Below, piece after piece: positions 4,607 to 5,651 of a DNA stretch of 5,651 nt. Each line of letters opens with the position of its first letter. Position 1 is the first letter of the stretch. Below the pieces are notes generated by a model. That model saw nothing but the letters and a program-made list of their open reading frames with translations. It was not told the DNA's origin and searched no databases. A program made the position numbers and the translations under genes. This DNA comes from CAYYAU01 sp964469765 [NCBI: uncultured Clostridia bacterium] (GTDB taxonomy: Bacteria; UBA6262; WVXT01; CAYYAU01): NCBI GenBank assembly GCA_964469765.1, contig CAYYAU010000086.1, forward strand, positions 1-5,651. The letters are read 5' to 3'.

Positions 4607-5651
4607 ATGGCAAAACCAAAACCAATAAAAAAAAGGTTAGGAGACCTTCTGGTAGAGGTTGGGATTATTACTAGTGAACAACTTGAACAAGCAAAAGAGG
4701 AACAAAAAACAAAAGGAGGAAAGTTAGGAGAAATTCTTGTATCATTAGGATATATAACAGAAGATGTTCTTGTTGCGTTTTTAGGAAAACAATGTGGTGC
4801 TTCTTATGTAAGCCTTTCTGAATATGGCGATATTCCTGAAGAGGTAATTAACAGCGTCCCTGAGAGTGTTGCTCGTCATCAAAATCTCATTCCTATTTCG
4901 TTAAAGAATAATACCCTTACTGTAGCAATGAGTGACCCTTTAAATGTATTTGCTATTGATGATTTACGGCTTATGATAGGAAAAGAAATCAGTATTGTTA
5001 TTGCTTCTGAAACAGAGATAAAAAATGCCATTGATAAATATTATGGAGGAAGTAAAAGTTCCATTGACGATATTGTTAAAGAAATGGAAACAATGAAGCC
5101 AGAATCTAATCTTGAGGTGGTAAAGGAGACTGAACAAACTGAAGATATTCTTACGCTTGCTGAAGCGGGTGAGGAAGCGCCTGTTGTAAGAATAGTGAAT
5201 CTTTTACTTTCTGAAGCTGTAAGAGCAGGTGCTTCAGATATACATATTGAACCATTTGAGAAAACCTTACGAGTACGATATAGAATTGACGGTGTGTTGC
5301 ATGAAATTTCAGCTCCACCAAAGAAGCTGCAGAATGCAATAGTTTCAAGACTTAAGATTATGTCGGAATTGGATATTGCTGAAAGAAGGCTTCCTCAAGA
5401 TGGAAGAATAAAAGTAAGAATGGGAGAAAAGGAGATAGACCTACGTGTTTCGGTTCTACCTACAGCGTTTGGAGAAAAGGTTGTTATGAGAATTCTAGAT
5501 GCTTCTTCGTTATGTTTGGATTTAACAAAATTAGGGTTTGAACCTGAAATACTGCCTGTATATAAAAAAAACATACAGATACCTTATGGAATAATTCTTG
5601 TAACAGGCCCAACTGGTTCAGGGAAATCAACAACACTTTATTCTACACTTA
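4607..5651 (+). CDS. PilB/GspE-type assembly ATPase, N-terminal 348 residues (cut by window end)
   Basis: This is a hexameric ATPase of the type II secretion/type IV pilus family, which acts on the cytoplasmic face to drive pilin or pseudopilin polymerisation. The frame is open to the end of the window; about 200 residues, including Walker B and the tetracysteine or arginine regions, would lie beyond it. The start ATG has GAGG (4598-4601) 5 nt upstream and follows pta by 22 bp. Residues 10-33 and 39-62 are tandem 24-residue MshEN-type repeats (RLGDLLVEVG and KLGEILVSLG). A variable acidic linker occupies about 147-190. The N2 domain has ASDIHIEP (209-216), RYRIDGVLHE and ERRLPQDGRI. Walker A is GPTGSGKST (334-342), with K340. 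The MshEN front end, ASDIHIEP and LDxxKLGF favour PilB or MshE-like over retraction ATPase PilT, but GspE cannot be excluded without the remaining operon. Confidence 0.92.
   Translation, partial: MAKPKPIKKRLGDLLVEVGIITSEQLEQAKEEQKTKGGKLGEILVSLGYITEDVLVAFLGKQCGASYVSLSEYGDIPEEVINSVPESVARHQNLIPISLKNNTLTVAMSDPLNVFAIDDLRLMIGKEISIVIASETEIKNAIDKYYGGSKSSIDDIVKEMETMKPESNLEVVKETEQTEDILTLAEAGEEAPVVRIVNLLLSEAVRAGASDIHIEPFEKTLRVRYRIDGVLHEISAPPKKLQNAIVSRLKIMSELDIAERRLPQDGRIKVRMGEKEIDLRVSVLPTAFGEKVVMRILDASSLCLDLTKLGFEPEILPVYKKNIQIPYGIILVTGPTGSGKSTTLYSTL

Noticed and set aside
5151-5348. Open frame on the minus strand inside the PilB/GspE gene
   Set aside because: It lies opposite the conserved ASDIHIEP region and its product is not recognisable.
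1-5651. CRISPR array, tRNA, rRNA, tmRNA or defence genes
   Set aside because: No regularly spaced repeats, cloverleaf-like or rRNA-like sequence, or recognisable defence domain was seen; the RAYT is the only mobile-type gene.

Overview
The window is AT-rich bacterial chromosomal DNA, densely packed and with every recognised gene on the plus strand. The gene content points to a diderm (an outer-membrane beta-barrel protein with a probable signal peptide) with type IV pilus or type II secretion machinery. The Thi4-type thiazole synthase carries an active-site histidine, which suggests an anaerobic or low-oxygen lifestyle. The lineage cannot be fixed from this window. An uncultured, Omnitrophota-like or similar candidate phylum is a plausible but low-confidence guess.

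Layout. Positions 2-49 are the last 15 codons of what looks like ribosomal protein bL28 (rpmB). Next comes a short non-coding stretch with a near-perfect 13-bp direct repeat and a good sigma70-type promoter (-35 at 108, -10 at 130). It leads into a REP-associated tyrosine transposase (RAYT, 197-697) bracketed by two inverted hairpins whose stems differ by compensatory changes. Downstream is a tight group: smpB (trans-translation), thi4 (thiazole moiety of thiamine) and a PorV/UPF0164-like outer-membrane protein whose start codon overlaps the thi4 stop (ATGA). A GC-rich spacer of about 117 bp with a long imperfect hairpin separates these from coaD (coenzyme A synthesis), pta (acetyl-CoA/acetyl-phosphate interconversion) and the 5' part of a PilB/GspE-type assembly ATPase that runs off the right end.

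How the genes relate. Most are housekeeping genes placed side by side rather than one pathway. coaD and pta share coenzyme A chemistry. The final ATPase begins with tandem 24-residue motifs of the MshEN type, so its activity may respond to cyclic di-GMP. A perfect-consensus promoter (TTGACA, 16 bp, TATAAT) straddles the coaD stop codon and probably gives pta and the ATPase gene their own transcription.

I see no CRISPR array, defence island, tRNA, rRNA or riboswitch, and no clear new multi-gene system. The items most worth a second look are the RAYT and its covarying hairpins, the His-type Thi4, the consensus promoter inside coaD and the putative c-di-GMP-binding front end of the ATPase.
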